This document shows, piece by piece, positions 54,219-64,000 of a stretch of DNA of 64,000 nt. This DNA is from Myxococcus landrumus (GTDB lineage Bacteria; Myxococcota; Myxococcia; Myxococcales; Myxococcaceae). The notes below the pieces were generated by a model. It had not been told where the DNA came from and ran no database searches. It was given only the letters and a program-made list of their open reading frames with translations. A program made the translations under genes and the position numbers. The stretch spans positions 1,741,001 to 1,805,000 of the forward strand of contig NZ_CP071091.1 in the NCBI RefSeq assembly GCF_017301635.1, written 5' to 3'. Within the stretch, counting starts at the first letter, position 1. The number at the start of each line of letters is the position of its first letter.

Positions 54219-54983
54219 TCAGCGCAGCCAGCCCAGGACGCCCGCGAGGTCCTGGTCGATGACCCGTGCCCAACCGGGCTCCCGAGGCACCACCGCCGCG
54301 AGCACCTTCGCGCCATTGCGCACTGGCGCCCGTCCGGGACGCACCCGCGCGCGGACCTCCATCTTGACGTCCTGCCGGAAGTAGTGCGCCGGGAAGGCCA
54401 CCTCCCCCTTCGCCTCCGGCAGCGGCCCGTCTGGTGTCAGCCACACCAGGGCCCCCAGCCGCAGCGGCTCCACCTCCGAGCGCACCAGCCGCCGAGCCTC
54501 TCGCGTGAACAGGGCCACCGCCACCAGCGCCCCCACCCCAAGCCCCCAGGGCATCCACCCCATCCGGGATGCGCGTGTCCGCGCGAAGCCCGCTTCCCGA
54601 GGACGGTCCGGCGCCGCGGGGTCCACCAGCAGCTTCACCGATGCGCCCTTGCCGAGCCCCTCCGCGAACTCCGCGAAGGTCCGCACGCCCGACACGGAGT
54701 GCTCCGCCTCGCGGAAGGTGTAGATGACCTCCAGCGTCCCCTCCGCTCCGTCCCGGGCATGGCGCGGAGGAAGGCGTGTCGCCACCACCACGCCATCGAC
54801 CTCCTCGGCGCGAGCGGCGAAGCCATGCTCCTCGACGAAGAAGCGCCCGGCCCAGGTCGCCGCGGCCCCTAGGAGCGCCATGAAGAGCAGCCCCAGCACG
54901 GCGTCTCTCGCGAGACGGCCCAGCGCGCCAGGGACCTGCGTCAGTCGCACCTTCCGGGGTGCATGCGGAATGGCCAGTTGCAT
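54219..54983 (-). CDS. DUF3592 domain membrane protein
   Basis: 254 residues. Hydrophobic segments at about 27-48 and about 143-163 flank a DUF3592-like beta domain ('VDGVVVATRLPPRHARDGAE', 'VKLLVDPAAPDRP'). A second soluble domain follows the second segment. No catalytic motif. Inner-membrane protein of unknown function. Starts 55 bases after the end of the vWD-like gene on the same strand; the amidase gene follows 88 bases downstream. Confidence 0.8.
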   Translation of the reverse strand: MQLAIPHAPRKVRLTQVPGALGRLARDAVLGLLFMALLGAAATWAGRFFVEEHGFAARAEEVDGVVVATRLPPRHARDGAEGTLEVIYTFREAEHSVSGVRTFAEFAEGLGKGASVKLLVDPAAPDRPREAGFARTRASRMGWMPWGLGVGALVAVALFTREARRLVRSEVEPLRLGALVWLTPDGPLPEAKGEVAFPAHYFRQDVKMEVRARVRPGRAPVRNGAKVLAAVVPREPGWARVIDQDLAGVLGWLR

Positions 54984-55038
54984 ACGGCCTTCAGCCTACA
55001 CGCGCGCCGCGCATCCGCCAGTCGGGCTCGCGCGGGTG

Positions 55039-55710
55039 TCACTCCCCTCCCGCGTGCTTCTGTGCCTCACCCAGTTGGAAGAAGAGGCTGCTCTCCCGGA
55101 AGGTGACCGCGTCGGAGAGCCGCCAACGGTTGGCATACAGGCCTGCGTCCTTCTCGATGCGAGTGCCCGTCCACACGAGCCCCTTCGCGGGAGGATTCGT
55201 GTAGGGCCCACACAGCCCCACGGTCGACCGGAAGCTCCCCTTGGCTGAAACGGTGATGCGAAGGGAGAGCGGATCCATCGGCATCGAGGGGCGCGTCACA
55301 GTGATGACGTCCTGGTCGGGTGTCCGGATGATGACCAGGGCGTTCGTCGCCGTCACTTGTATCTCCCCATCCTCGCAGTCGAGCTTCGAGCCGTACTGAA
55401 GACCGTCGCCATCGACGGAGATGAGGCACCCCGAATCGCGGTGCTTGAAGGCCACGGCCGAGAGAATGGGAGAGCCTGCCCCCACCGACATGCCCACCCG
55501 CATCTGCACCCAGCTCGCGGCGCGAGTCAGCGTGTAGATGCCCGTGGGCTCGACGTCGAACGGGTGGCCGGCCAGCGTGGTGACGCGCACCACGGGCGAC
55601 ACCTCGCACGTCGCCTCGGGAGTCGAGGGCGTGAGCTCCGGGCGCTGCGCGAGAACGAGGGATGAGACACCGCCCCAGAGCACCGCGAACCACTTGCTCG
55701 TTGTATTCAC
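55039..55710 (-). CDS. Secreted protein resembling von Willebrand D domain
   Basis: 223 residues from GTG 55710 with an AGGGGGG-type ribosome site close upstream. Signal peptide about 1-21. The mature part is one beta-rich domain with 'VVRVTTLAGHPFDVEPTGIY' and 'GLCGPYTNPPAKG', similar in layout to vWD ('FDGxxYDF' ... 'GLCGNYN') but without the full signature. Cys pairs are present (e.g. about 35, 96, 112, 171). Unknown function; 80 bases past the mutS stop. Confidence 0.7.
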   Translation of the reverse strand: MNTTSKWFAVLWGGVSSLVLAQRPELTPSTPEATCEVSPVVRVTTLAGHPFDVEPTGIYTLTRAASWVQMRVGMSVGAGSPILSAVAFKHRDSGCLISVDGDGLQYGSKLDCEDGEIQVTATNALVIIRTPDQDVITVTRPSMPMDPLSLRITVSAKGSFRSTVGLCGPYTNPPAKGLVWTGTRIEKDAGLYANRWRLSDAVTFRESSLFFQLGEAQKHAGGE

Positions 55711-55790
55711 TGGCCCCCCTCTTCGGACGAGAGGCCAGGATTCTCACGGGGCCATCGCGGAGCCGTCAACGCCTCCGCGACACCCCTGCG

Positions 55791-58577
55791 TCACCCGATG
55801 CTTCCGTCCAGTTCGCGCTGGAGCCGGGCCAGCAGGTTCAGCGCATCCAGGGGCGTCAGGTTGTTGATGGCCGCGGACTTCAGCGTCTCCAGGGCCTTCA
55901 GGTGCGACGCGGGCAGCGCGGGCGCCGCCGGGGCCACCGGAGCGGGCTCCATGCCGAACAACCCGAGTTGCCCCGGAGCCGAGGCCCGCTTCGGCGCCTG
56001 TCGCACCGCCACTCGAGGACGGCCCGCGTCATCCAGCTCCCCTGACTCCAGGTTCTGGAGCAGCTCGCGCGCCCGGTCCACCACCTCCGAGGGCAACCCC
56101 GCGAGCTTCGCCACCTCGATGCCGTAGGAGCGGCTGGCTCCACCCGGAATCAGCTTGCGCAGGAAGATGACCTTGCCGGCCTGCTCCTTGACGGCGATGC
56201 ACAGGTTCTTCACCCGGGTCCGCTCGCGCGCCAGGTCCACCAGCTCGTGGTAGTGCGTGGCGAACAGCGTGCGCGCGCTCACGTGGTCGTGCAGGTGCTC
56301 CGCCACGGCCCAGGCAATGGAGAGGCCATCGAAGGTCGACGTGCCACGGCCAATCTCATCCAGGATGATGAGGCTCTTGCGCGTGGCGTGGTGGAGGATG
56401 TGGCTGGTCTCGGTCATCTCCACCATGAAGGTGGACTGGCCGCGCGCCAGGTTGTCCGCCGCGCCCACGCGCGTGAAGATGCGATCACACAGGCCGATGC
56501 GCGCCGACTTCGCCGGGACGAACGAGCCCGCCTGCGCCATCAGCGCCGTGAGCGCCACCTGACGCATCACCGTGCTCTTGCCCGCCATGTTCGGGCCGGT
56601 GATGACCAACAGCTGCGCGTCCTGCGGGTCCATGCGCACGTCGTTGGGAACGAAGGACTCGCCCGCCCCCAGCATCCGCTCGACCACGGGATGACGGCCG
56701 GCGGTGATGTTGAGCACCTCCGAGTCATCCACCTCCGGCCGCGTATAGCCGAACTCGGAGGCACACCGCGCGAAGGACAGGAGCGCATCCGCCGCCGCCA
56801 CCGCTTCCGCCGCCGAGCGGATACGCGGCGCCGCGGCCGCCACCTTCGCCCGGAGCTCCTCGAAGAGCTGGATCTCCAGCGCGCACCGCCGCTCCTCCGC
56901 CGTGAGCACCTGCTCCTCGTGCTCCTTCAGCTCCTGCGTGACGAAGCGCTCCGCGCCCACCGTGGTCTGCTTGCGGATGTAGTCCGCCGGCACCAGGTGC
57001 AGGTTCGACTTCGTCACCTCGAGGTAGTAGCCGAAGACCTTGTTGTAGCGGATCTTCAGCGAGCCGATGCCGGTGCGCTCACGCTCGCGCAGCTCGATCT
57101 TCAGCAGCACGTCCTTGCCGGACGTGGACAGCTCCACCAGCCGGTCCAGCTCCGCGTGGTAGCCCTGGCGGATGAGGCCGCCTTCCTTCAGCGTGACAGG
57201 AGGCTCGTCCACCACGGCGCGCGACAGCAGCTCCGCCAGCTCCGGGAGCGCCGTCAGCGGGCCCGCGAGCGACTTGAGCAGCGACGTCTGGCACCGGGCC
57301 AGCGCGGCCCCCAGGCGAGGCAGCTGCGACAAAGACACCCCGAGCGCACGCAAGTCCCTCGCGTTGCCCGCACCGAGCGACAGCCGGCCCGTCAACCGCT
57401 CCAGGTCCGCCACTTCCTTGAGGATGCCGCTGAGCTCCTCGCGCCACACGCTGCGAGCGGACAGCTCCTCCACCGCGTCCAGGCGCGCGTGGATCTCCGG
57501 CAGCGAGCCCAGGGGCGAGGCGAGCCAGCGGGCGATCTTCCGCGCGCCCATGCTCGTCACCGTCCGGTCCAGCACGCCCAGGAGCGAGCCCTTGCGCCCG
57601 CCATCCCGCTGGGAGCGCAGCACCTCCAGGTTGGCGCGGGAGGACTCATCCATCAGCAGGCTGCCCGAGCGCTCCTGCCGACTGAGCCGGTCGATGTGAG
57701 CCGCGGGTGTCTTCTGCGTGTCCTTCAGATAGCGCAGCGCCGCACCGGCCGCGCCCGTGGCCATGGGCGCGTCATCCAAACCGAAGGCCGACAGCGACTG
57801 CACGGCGAAGTGCGAGCGCAGGAAGACCGCCGCGCGCGTGGGGTCGAACGAGGCAGCCTCGCTCTCCGCGATGGACGGCACCCGAGGCAGCCGCGCACAG
57901 AGCTGCGCGACCTCCGGAGCATTGCGCTGTCCCGCGGCGACGAGGATTTCACGGGGCTCCACGCGCGAGAGCGACTCCGCGAGCTCCGCCGCGTTCGCCG
58001 CCTCCATCGCGAGGAACTCGCCCGTGGAGGCTTCCAGCAGCGCCCCACCCCAGCCGCGCTCGCTCCAGCACACGGCGGCCAGGAAGTTGCTGTCGCGAGG
58101 CTCGAGCACCTCCTCGTCCAGCACCATGCCCGGCGTGATGACCCGCGTCACCTCGCGCCGGACGATGCCTGGACCACTGCCAGCCTCTTCCACCTGCTCG
58201 CAGATGGCGACCTTGAGGCCTTCCCCGATGAGGCGCGCGATGTAGCGGCGCGACGAGTGGTAGGGGATCCCGCACATGGGGATCTTGTCGGCGCCCTTGG
58301 CCCTGGCGGTCAGGGTGATCTGGAGGATCTCCGAGGCCTTCACCGCGTCCTCGAAGAACATCTCGTAGAAGTCCCCGAGCCGGAAGAAGAGCACCGTGTC
58401 CGGGTGCGATGCCTTCACCTCGAGGTACTGGCGCATCATGGGTGTCAGCGACGCGATTTCCCTCGCGCCGGCCCCGTCGCTCGCCTTCTCCCCTTCCGAG
58501 CCGACGTCGGGCGTCGGGTCCACGGGAAGCTCCACCCCTGCTGCCTTGGCTGCCTTCGTCTGCTGCGTCACGGCCAT
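55791..58577 (-). CDS. mutS: DNA mismatch repair ATPase MutS
   Basis: 928 residues from ATG 58577 (the in-frame sequence before it is unlike MutS). Mismatch-binding domain with the F-x-E motif ('FYEMF', about 75) inside 'LFFRLGDFYEMFFEDA'; connector, core and clamp; ATPase at the C-terminus with Walker A 'GPNMAGKST', then 'DEIGRGTSTFDG'. Ends with a short tail that is Ala/Pro-rich ('PAPVAPAAPALPASHL'). Recognises mismatches in the cytoplasm and, with MutL, starts repair. Standard length plus N-terminal extension (about 45 residues, Ala/Asp/Glu-rich). Divergent from nhaA. Confidence 0.98.
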   Translation of the reverse strand: MAVTQQTKAAKAAGVELPVDPTPDVGSEGEKASDGAGAREIASLTPMMRQYLEVKASHPDTVLFFRLGDFYEMFFEDAVKASEILQITLTARAKGADKIPMCGIPYHSSRRYIARLIGEGLKVAICEQVEEAGSGPGIVRREVTRVITPGMVLDEEVLEPRDSNFLAAVCWSERGWGGALLEASTGEFLAMEAANAAELAESLSRVEPREILVAAGQRNAPEVAQLCARLPRVPSIAESEAASFDPTRAAVFLRSHFAVQSLSAFGLDDAPMATGAAGAALRYLKDTQKTPAAHIDRLSRQERSGSLLMDESSRANLEVLRSQRDGGRKGSLLGVLDRTVTSMGARKIARWLASPLGSLPEIHARLDAVEELSARSVWREELSGILKEVADLERLTGRLSLGAGNARDLRALGVSLSQLPRLGAALARCQTSLLKSLAGPLTALPELAELLSRAVVDEPPVTLKEGGLIRQGYHAELDRLVELSTSGKDVLLKIELRERERTGIGSLKIRYNKVFGYYLEVTKSNLHLVPADYIRKQTTVGAERFVTQELKEHEEQVLTAEERRCALEIQLFEELRAKVAAAAPRIRSAAEAVAAADALLSFARCASEFGYTRPEVDDSEVLNITAGRHPVVERMLGAGESFVPNDVRMDPQDAQLLVITGPNMAGKSTVMRQVALTALMAQAGSFVPAKSARIGLCDRIFTRVGAADNLARGQSTFMVEMTETSHILHHATRKSLIILDEIGRGTSTFDGLSIAWAVAEHLHDHVSARTLFATHYHELVDLARERTRVKNLCIAVKEQAGKVIFLRKLIPGGASRSYGIEVAKLAGLPSEVVDRARELLQNLESGELDDAGRPRVAVRQAPKRASAPGQLGLFGMEPAPVAPAAPALPASHLKALETLKSAAINNLTPLDALNLLARLQRELDGSIG

Positions 58578-58727
58578 CCTCGCCCTTCTCTCATGCCCCC
58601 ACCCGTGGATCAACGAACGCCTCACCCTACCCGCCGCGTTCCCTATCACCCAGGGCCGACATTTCGGCCGGCCGCGGACCGAAAACGGGTGCATGCCCCC
58701 ACGGGCACATGCCATGGGATTCAGACC

Positions 58728-60083
58728 ATGGAGACTCCACCGAACACGAACGCCCCCCGGCTCCGCAACCCGGCGCCCGTGCCCGCCCTCTTCAGGGTCG
58801 CCATCGCACCGCTGCAGGCCTTCTTCCGCCTCCAGGCGAGCAGCGGAATCCTCCTGGCGCTCTGCGCCGTCGTGGCCATGGTCTGGGCCAACTCACGATG
58901 GGCCGCGTCGTACGTCGGCCTCTTCGGCGCCCGCCTGGAGCTCGGCGTGGCGGGCTCGCAGGTGTCGTTCACTTTTCAGCAGCTCATCAACGACGGCTTG
59001 ATGACGCTGTTCTTCTTCCTCGTCGGCATGGAGGTCAAGCGAGAGCTGAGCTCCGGTGAGCTGCGCACGTTGTCGCGCGCGATGCTCCCGCTCATCGCCG
59101 CCGTGGGAGGCATGGTGGTGCCCGCGGGGCTCTACGCGGCCATCAACGCGGGGACGCCCGCCATGGCGGGCTGGGCCATCCCCATGGCCACGGACATCGC
59201 CTTCGCCATCGGCTGCCTCACGCTGGTCAAGGCACGCGTGGGCCACGGGCTGGTCGTCTTCCTCACGGCGCTGGCCATCTTCGACGACATCGGCGGCATC
59301 CTCGTCATCGCGATGTTCTATGGCACGGGCCTGCACGCGGAGTGGCTGCTCGCCGCCGCCGCGGTGGTCGGTCTCCTGTTGGCGTTCAACCGCTTCTACG
59401 TCCGCAACGGTCTCTGGTGGCTGCTGGGCGGCGTGGCGCTCTGGTACACGATGCACCACGGGGGAATCCACGCGACGCTCGCGGGCGTGGTGGTGGGCCT
59501 GTGCATTCCGGCGCGCCCCACGCGCCCGGGCCGGGAGGTGATGGAGGAGCTGTCCACCTACCTCCAGGGCAGCATCGCGAAGGCAGAGGACGAGTCGATG
59601 CGGGGCGCGCAGCTTCTCTACATCGAGGAGCGGCTGGAGGAGCTGGAGCCGCCGCTCAACCGCTTCGAGCACCTGTGGCACTCGTGGGTGGCCTATGGAA
59701 TCGTCCCCCTGTTCGCACTGGCCAACTCGGGTATCTCGCTGGAGGGGATGGGCTGGGCGGATCTGCTGGCGCCACTGCCGCTCGGAATCATCGTGGGACT
59801 CTTCGTGGGCAAGCAGGTGGGCATCTTCGCCTTCACGGTGGCGGCGGTGAAGGCAGGGGTCTCCGAGATGCCCGGTGGAGGCAGCCTGGTCCGGCTCCAT
59901 GGCGTCTCCGTGGTGGCCGGCATCGGCTTCACGGTGGCGCTGTTCGTCGCGGGGCTGGCCTTCGCGGGGAAGCCGGAGCTGCTCACGGAGGCGAAGCTGG
60001 GCATCCTGGTGGGCTCGCTGTTGTCGGCGGTGGTGGGCTATGCCTTGCTTCGGTTCGTGGCGAAGCCCGTGACACCGGCGTAA
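58728..60083 (+). CDS. nhaA: Na+/H+ antiporter NhaA
   Basis: 451 residues, twelve hydrophobic segments. Key residues visible: 'MATDIAFAIG' (equivalent of Asp133 in E. coli) and 'TALAIFDDIGG' (Asp163-Asp164). Exchanges Na+ for H+ in the inner membrane, for pH and sodium balance. The start at 58728 is the first Met in NhaA-like sequence; there is no clear Shine-Dalgarno and the frame is open far upstream on the mutS antisense. Followed after 28 bases by the UbiB-type gene. Confidence 0.97.
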   Translation: METPPNTNAPRLRNPAPVPALFRVAIAPLQAFFRLQASSGILLALCAVVAMVWANSRWAASYVGLFGARLELGVAGSQVSFTFQQLINDGLMTLFFFLVGMEVKRELSSGELRTLSRAMLPLIAAVGGMVVPAGLYAAINAGTPAMAGWAIPMATDIAFAIGCLTLVKARVGHGLVVFLTALAIFDDIGGILVIAMFYGTGLHAEWLLAAAAVVGLLLAFNRFYVRNGLWWLLGGVALWYTMHHGGIHATLAGVVVGLCIPARPTRPGREVMEELSTYLQGSIAKAEDESMRGAQLLYIEERLEELEPPLNRFEHLWHSWVAYGIVPLFALANSGISLEGMGWADLLAPLPLGIIVGLFVGKQVGIFAFTVAAVKAGVSEMPGGGSLVRLHGVSVVAGIGFTVALFVAGLAFAGKPELLTEAKLGILVGSLLSAVVGYALLRFVAKPVTPA

Positions 60084-60111
60084 CGTCGCACCCGAGGAGC
60101 AAGACCCCCGC

Positions 60112-61803
60112 GTGATTCTCCAGGACCTCAATCGTGTGCGGCAGATCACCGTCATCGCGGCCCGCCATGGCTTTGGCGAGGTCCTGGAGCGCGCGGGCCT
60201 CTGGCGCATCCTGGGGCGCAAGGAGAAGGTGGAGGTGTCGCCCGAGGCGCAACGAGCGTCCACGGCGCGGCGCTTCCGGATGCTCCTGAACGACCTGGGG
60301 CCCACGTTCGTCAAGCTGGGCCAGGTGCTGTCCACGCGGGCGGACCTGCTTCCAGCGGAGTTCATCGACGAGCTGTCGCTGCTCCAGGACAACGTGGACC
60401 CCATTCCACTGGAGCAGGTGCACGCACAGATTCGCGACTCGCTGGGCAAGGACGCGAAGGAGTTGTTCAAGCAGATTGACGAGGTGCCGCTGGCTGCCGC
60501 CTCCATCGCCCAGGTGCACCGGGCAGTGACGCTGGAGGGGGATGAGGTGGTGGTGAAGGTCCAGCGGCCGGACATCGCCGCGAACATCGACTCGGACCTC
60601 GCGGTGCTGCGCAACCTGGCGCGACTGCTGGAGGCAGTGGTCGAGGAGACCGGCATCTACACGCCCACGGGCATCGTCGACGAGTTCGACCGGGCGATTC
60701 ACGAGGAGCTCGATTTCGTCAACGAGGCGACCAACGTCCGAGCGTTCCTGGAGAACCACCGGGAGCGGCCCTACCTCAAGATTCCGAAGGTGTACTCGTC
60801 GCTGTCGAGCCGCACCGTGCTGACGCTGGAGTTCATCCGCGGGGTGAAGATCAACCAGGCGGAGCTCTCCGACGAGGACCGGAAGGCGATTGCGCAGCAC
60901 ATCCTGGAGGCGAGCTTCCGGCAGCTCTTCGACGATGGGTTGTTCCATGGGGACCCCCACCCTGGAAACCTGTTGCTGCTGGAGGGGAACCGGCTCGCAC
61001 TCCTGGACTTCGGAATCGTGGGGCGGCTGTCGAGGCCGATGCAGGAGACGCTGGTCATGCTGTGCCTGGCGGTGGCGCTGAAGGACAGCGACTCCGTGGC
61101 GCGCATCCTCTACCGGGTGGGCGTGCCGGACGCACGGGCGAACCTGGTGGGGTTCCGCAACGACATCGAAGGCATCCTGGGTCAGCACCTGCCGACGACG
61201 TTGGGACAGGTGGACACGCGCTCGTTGCTTCGGGACTTGTTGGACCTGGCGGTGAAGTACCGCATCCGAATTCCCAAGGAGTACGCCATCTTGAGCCGGG
61301 CCTCGGTGTCCACCGAGGGGATGCTGCGCAGCCTGTACCCGGAGATGAACATCATCGAGGTGGTGCTGCCCTACGCGAAGGAGCTGCTCGCGGGGCGGTA
61401 TGACCCGATGCAGTTGCAAGGCGGCCTGATGCGCACGCTGCTGCGGCTTCAGTCGATGGCGGCGGACCTGCCAACGCAGCTGTCCCAAATCCTGCTCGAC
61501 ATGGAGTCCGGCAAGTTCACGGTGACGGTGCGGGCCGACCAGTTCGAGAAGCTGAACGAGAACCTGCGCAGCGCCGCCGTGATTGCGTTCATGGGCCTGT
61601 GCGCATGCGGGTTCATCGTTGGGGCGTTCATCTCGTTCGCGCCCAAGCCGTGGATGTACGGGAACATCCCGGTGATGGGCGCGGTGGGCATCGCCCTGGC
61701 GGCGGGCCTCTTTGGCGCGGCCATTACCTGGTACCTCTTCGGCGGACGAGGACTGGGCAAGGTGCGGCTGAGCCGGTTCTTGAAGGCGCCCAGGCGCAAG
61801 TAG
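60112..61803 (+). CDS. UbiB/ABC1 (AarF) family atypical kinase
   Basis: 563 residues from GTG 60112. ABC1 motifs in order: KxGQ ('FVKLGQVLSTRADLLP', about 65), Ala-rich loop 'AAASIAQVHRA' (about 130), Lys in 'VVVKVQRP', 'HGDPHPGN' (about 285) and 'LLDFGIVG' (about 300). C-terminal two hydrophobic segments (about 490-545) anchor it. UbiB supports ubiquinone biosynthesis, perhaps by ATPase-driven lipid handling; in myxobacteria, which use menaquinone, the role may differ. Probably co-transcribed with nhaA (28-base gap). Confidence 0.93.
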   Translation: MILQDLNRVRQITVIAARHGFGEVLERAGLWRILGRKEKVEVSPEAQRASTARRFRMLLNDLGPTFVKLGQVLSTRADLLPAEFIDELSLLQDNVDPIPLEQVHAQIRDSLGKDAKELFKQIDEVPLAAASIAQVHRAVTLEGDEVVVKVQRPDIAANIDSDLAVLRNLARLLEAVVEETGIYTPTGIVDEFDRAIHEELDFVNEATNVRAFLENHRERPYLKIPKVYSSLSSRTVLTLEFIRGVKINQAELSDEDRKAIAQHILEASFRQLFDDGLFHGDPHPGNLLLLEGNRLALLDFGIVGRLSRPMQETLVMLCLAVALKDSDSVARILYRVGVPDARANLVGFRNDIEGILGQHLPTTLGQVDTRSLLRDLLDLAVKYRIRIPKEYAILSRASVSTEGMLRSLYPEMNIIEVVLPYAKELLAGRYDPMQLQGGLMRTLLRLQSMAADLPTQLSQILLDMESGKFTVTVRADQFEKLNENLRSAAVIAFMGLCACGFIVGAFISFAPKPWMYGNIPVMGAVGIALAAGLFGAAITWYLFGGRGLGKVRLSRFLKAPRRK

Positions 61804-61870
61804 CTCGGATATCCGCGCCTTGCCGAGCGGCCTCCTGGGTCTCCAAGAAGCGAGGGCCCAGAAAAGAGAA

Positions 61871-61902
61871 AAGCCCCCGTCGCACGAGGCGACGAGGGCT
61901 TC
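61871..61902 (-). terminator. rRNA operon intrinsic terminator
   Basis: AAGCCCCCGTCGC and GCGACGAGGGCTT form a long stem with a short loop between the 5S rRNA end and the convergent UbiB-type gene. On the minus strand it is followed by TTTTCTCTTTTC, the expected T-rich tract. Confidence 0.9.
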
Positions 61903-61912
61903 TCAAAAAGAA

Positions 61913-62028
<116 letters not shown>

Positions 62029-62193
62029 AAACTAGAAGACAGTGCATACGAAGGGTAAGTTGCAGCATTCTGCGAGTACAAGCCTCGCTGTGCGTTAGTG
62101 TTTCTTCCGGGGGAATGCGCATAGCGCATTCCAGCCTCGGCCTTGGCCCCGAGTCCCTTACTCCCCTTGAGGGGGCGCGCAAGAGATAGGGGG
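62029..62193 (-). other. 23S-5S rRNA spacer
   Basis: 165 bases without a tRNA. It contains GGAATGCGC (62112-62120) inverted against GCGCATTCC (62124-62132) with a 3-base loop, and a CTCGG/CCGAG stem just after. These may be RNase III or processing signals for the precursor; the AT-rich left end lies next to 5S. Confidence 0.85.

Positions 62194-64000
<1,807 letters not shown>

Noticed and set aside
56247..58727. N-terminal extension of nhaA antisense to mutS
   Set aside because: Arg/His-rich sequence, no NhaA homology; NhaA begins naturally at 58728.
62029..62193. tRNA in the 23S-5S spacer
   Set aside because: No cloverleaf with anticodon stem or TTCGA loop was found.

Overview
The window is high-GC bacterial DNA (strong G/C preference at third codon positions) and most likely comes from a myxobacterium of the Myxococcus/Corallococcus/Archangium type. 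Reasons: a lipoprotein DUF1592 + Tat-exported DUF1552 gene pair, many SBBP/Kelch/LamG/vWD-type secreted proteins, several AraC and LysR regulators, and a giant modular surface-type protein. No tRNA, CRISPR array, prophage or insertion sequence was found. The species cannot be named from the sequence alone.

Layout. 1-6000: an ECF sigma factor with an overlapping FecR-type anti-sigma gene (running off the left edge), an outer-membrane-barrel-like protein, then the translationally coupled DUF1592/DUF1552 pair. 6000-11500: a Kelch/Ig-like lipoprotein, a FixJ/NarL-type response regulator and its sensor kinase, and a secreted ricin-type lectin. 11500-22300: LysR/MFS divergent pair, beta-lactamase-fold serine hydrolase, class-3 lipase, two small secreted Cys proteins (one broken by frameshifts) with matching double palindromes, LysR/GST divergent pair, AraC regulator, long-chain acyl-CoA synthetase. 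22400-29100: large secreted repeat proteins (SBBP propeller + vWD, LamG), a poorly resolved 107-residue ORF and a small P-loop kinase.

29350-44600 is the outstanding region: a radical SAM/SPASM-like enzyme followed on the same strand by one 4661-codon gene. Its product starts with a segment resembling the NHLP/Nif11-type leader peptides of RiPP precursors, then a hydrophobic stretch, a glutamine-amidotransferase-like fold, about 22 carboxypeptidase-regulatory-like repeats with inserted LamG-like and malectin-like modules, and macroglobulin-like domains at the end. A terminator-like hairpin lies between the two genes and a stem-loop abuts the ribosome binding site of the radical SAM gene. This looks like a radical-SAM-modified giant protein system; the modification is an inference. 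An SdpI-type membrane protein and a HEAT-repeat protein lie upstream on the same strand.

46300-61800: AraC regulator, PD40 lipoprotein, LysM + M15-like peptidase, an AraC regulator divergent from an NmrA-type oxidoreductase and a DUF1772 membrane protein, a frameshifted hypothetical gene, N-acetylmuramoyl-L-alanine amidase with TPR-like N-terminus, DUF3592 protein, vWD-like secreted protein, mutS, nhaA and a UbiB/ABC1 kinase. 61870-64000: the end of an rRNA operon on the minus strand (terminator, 5S, spacer, 3' part of 23S running off the right edge).
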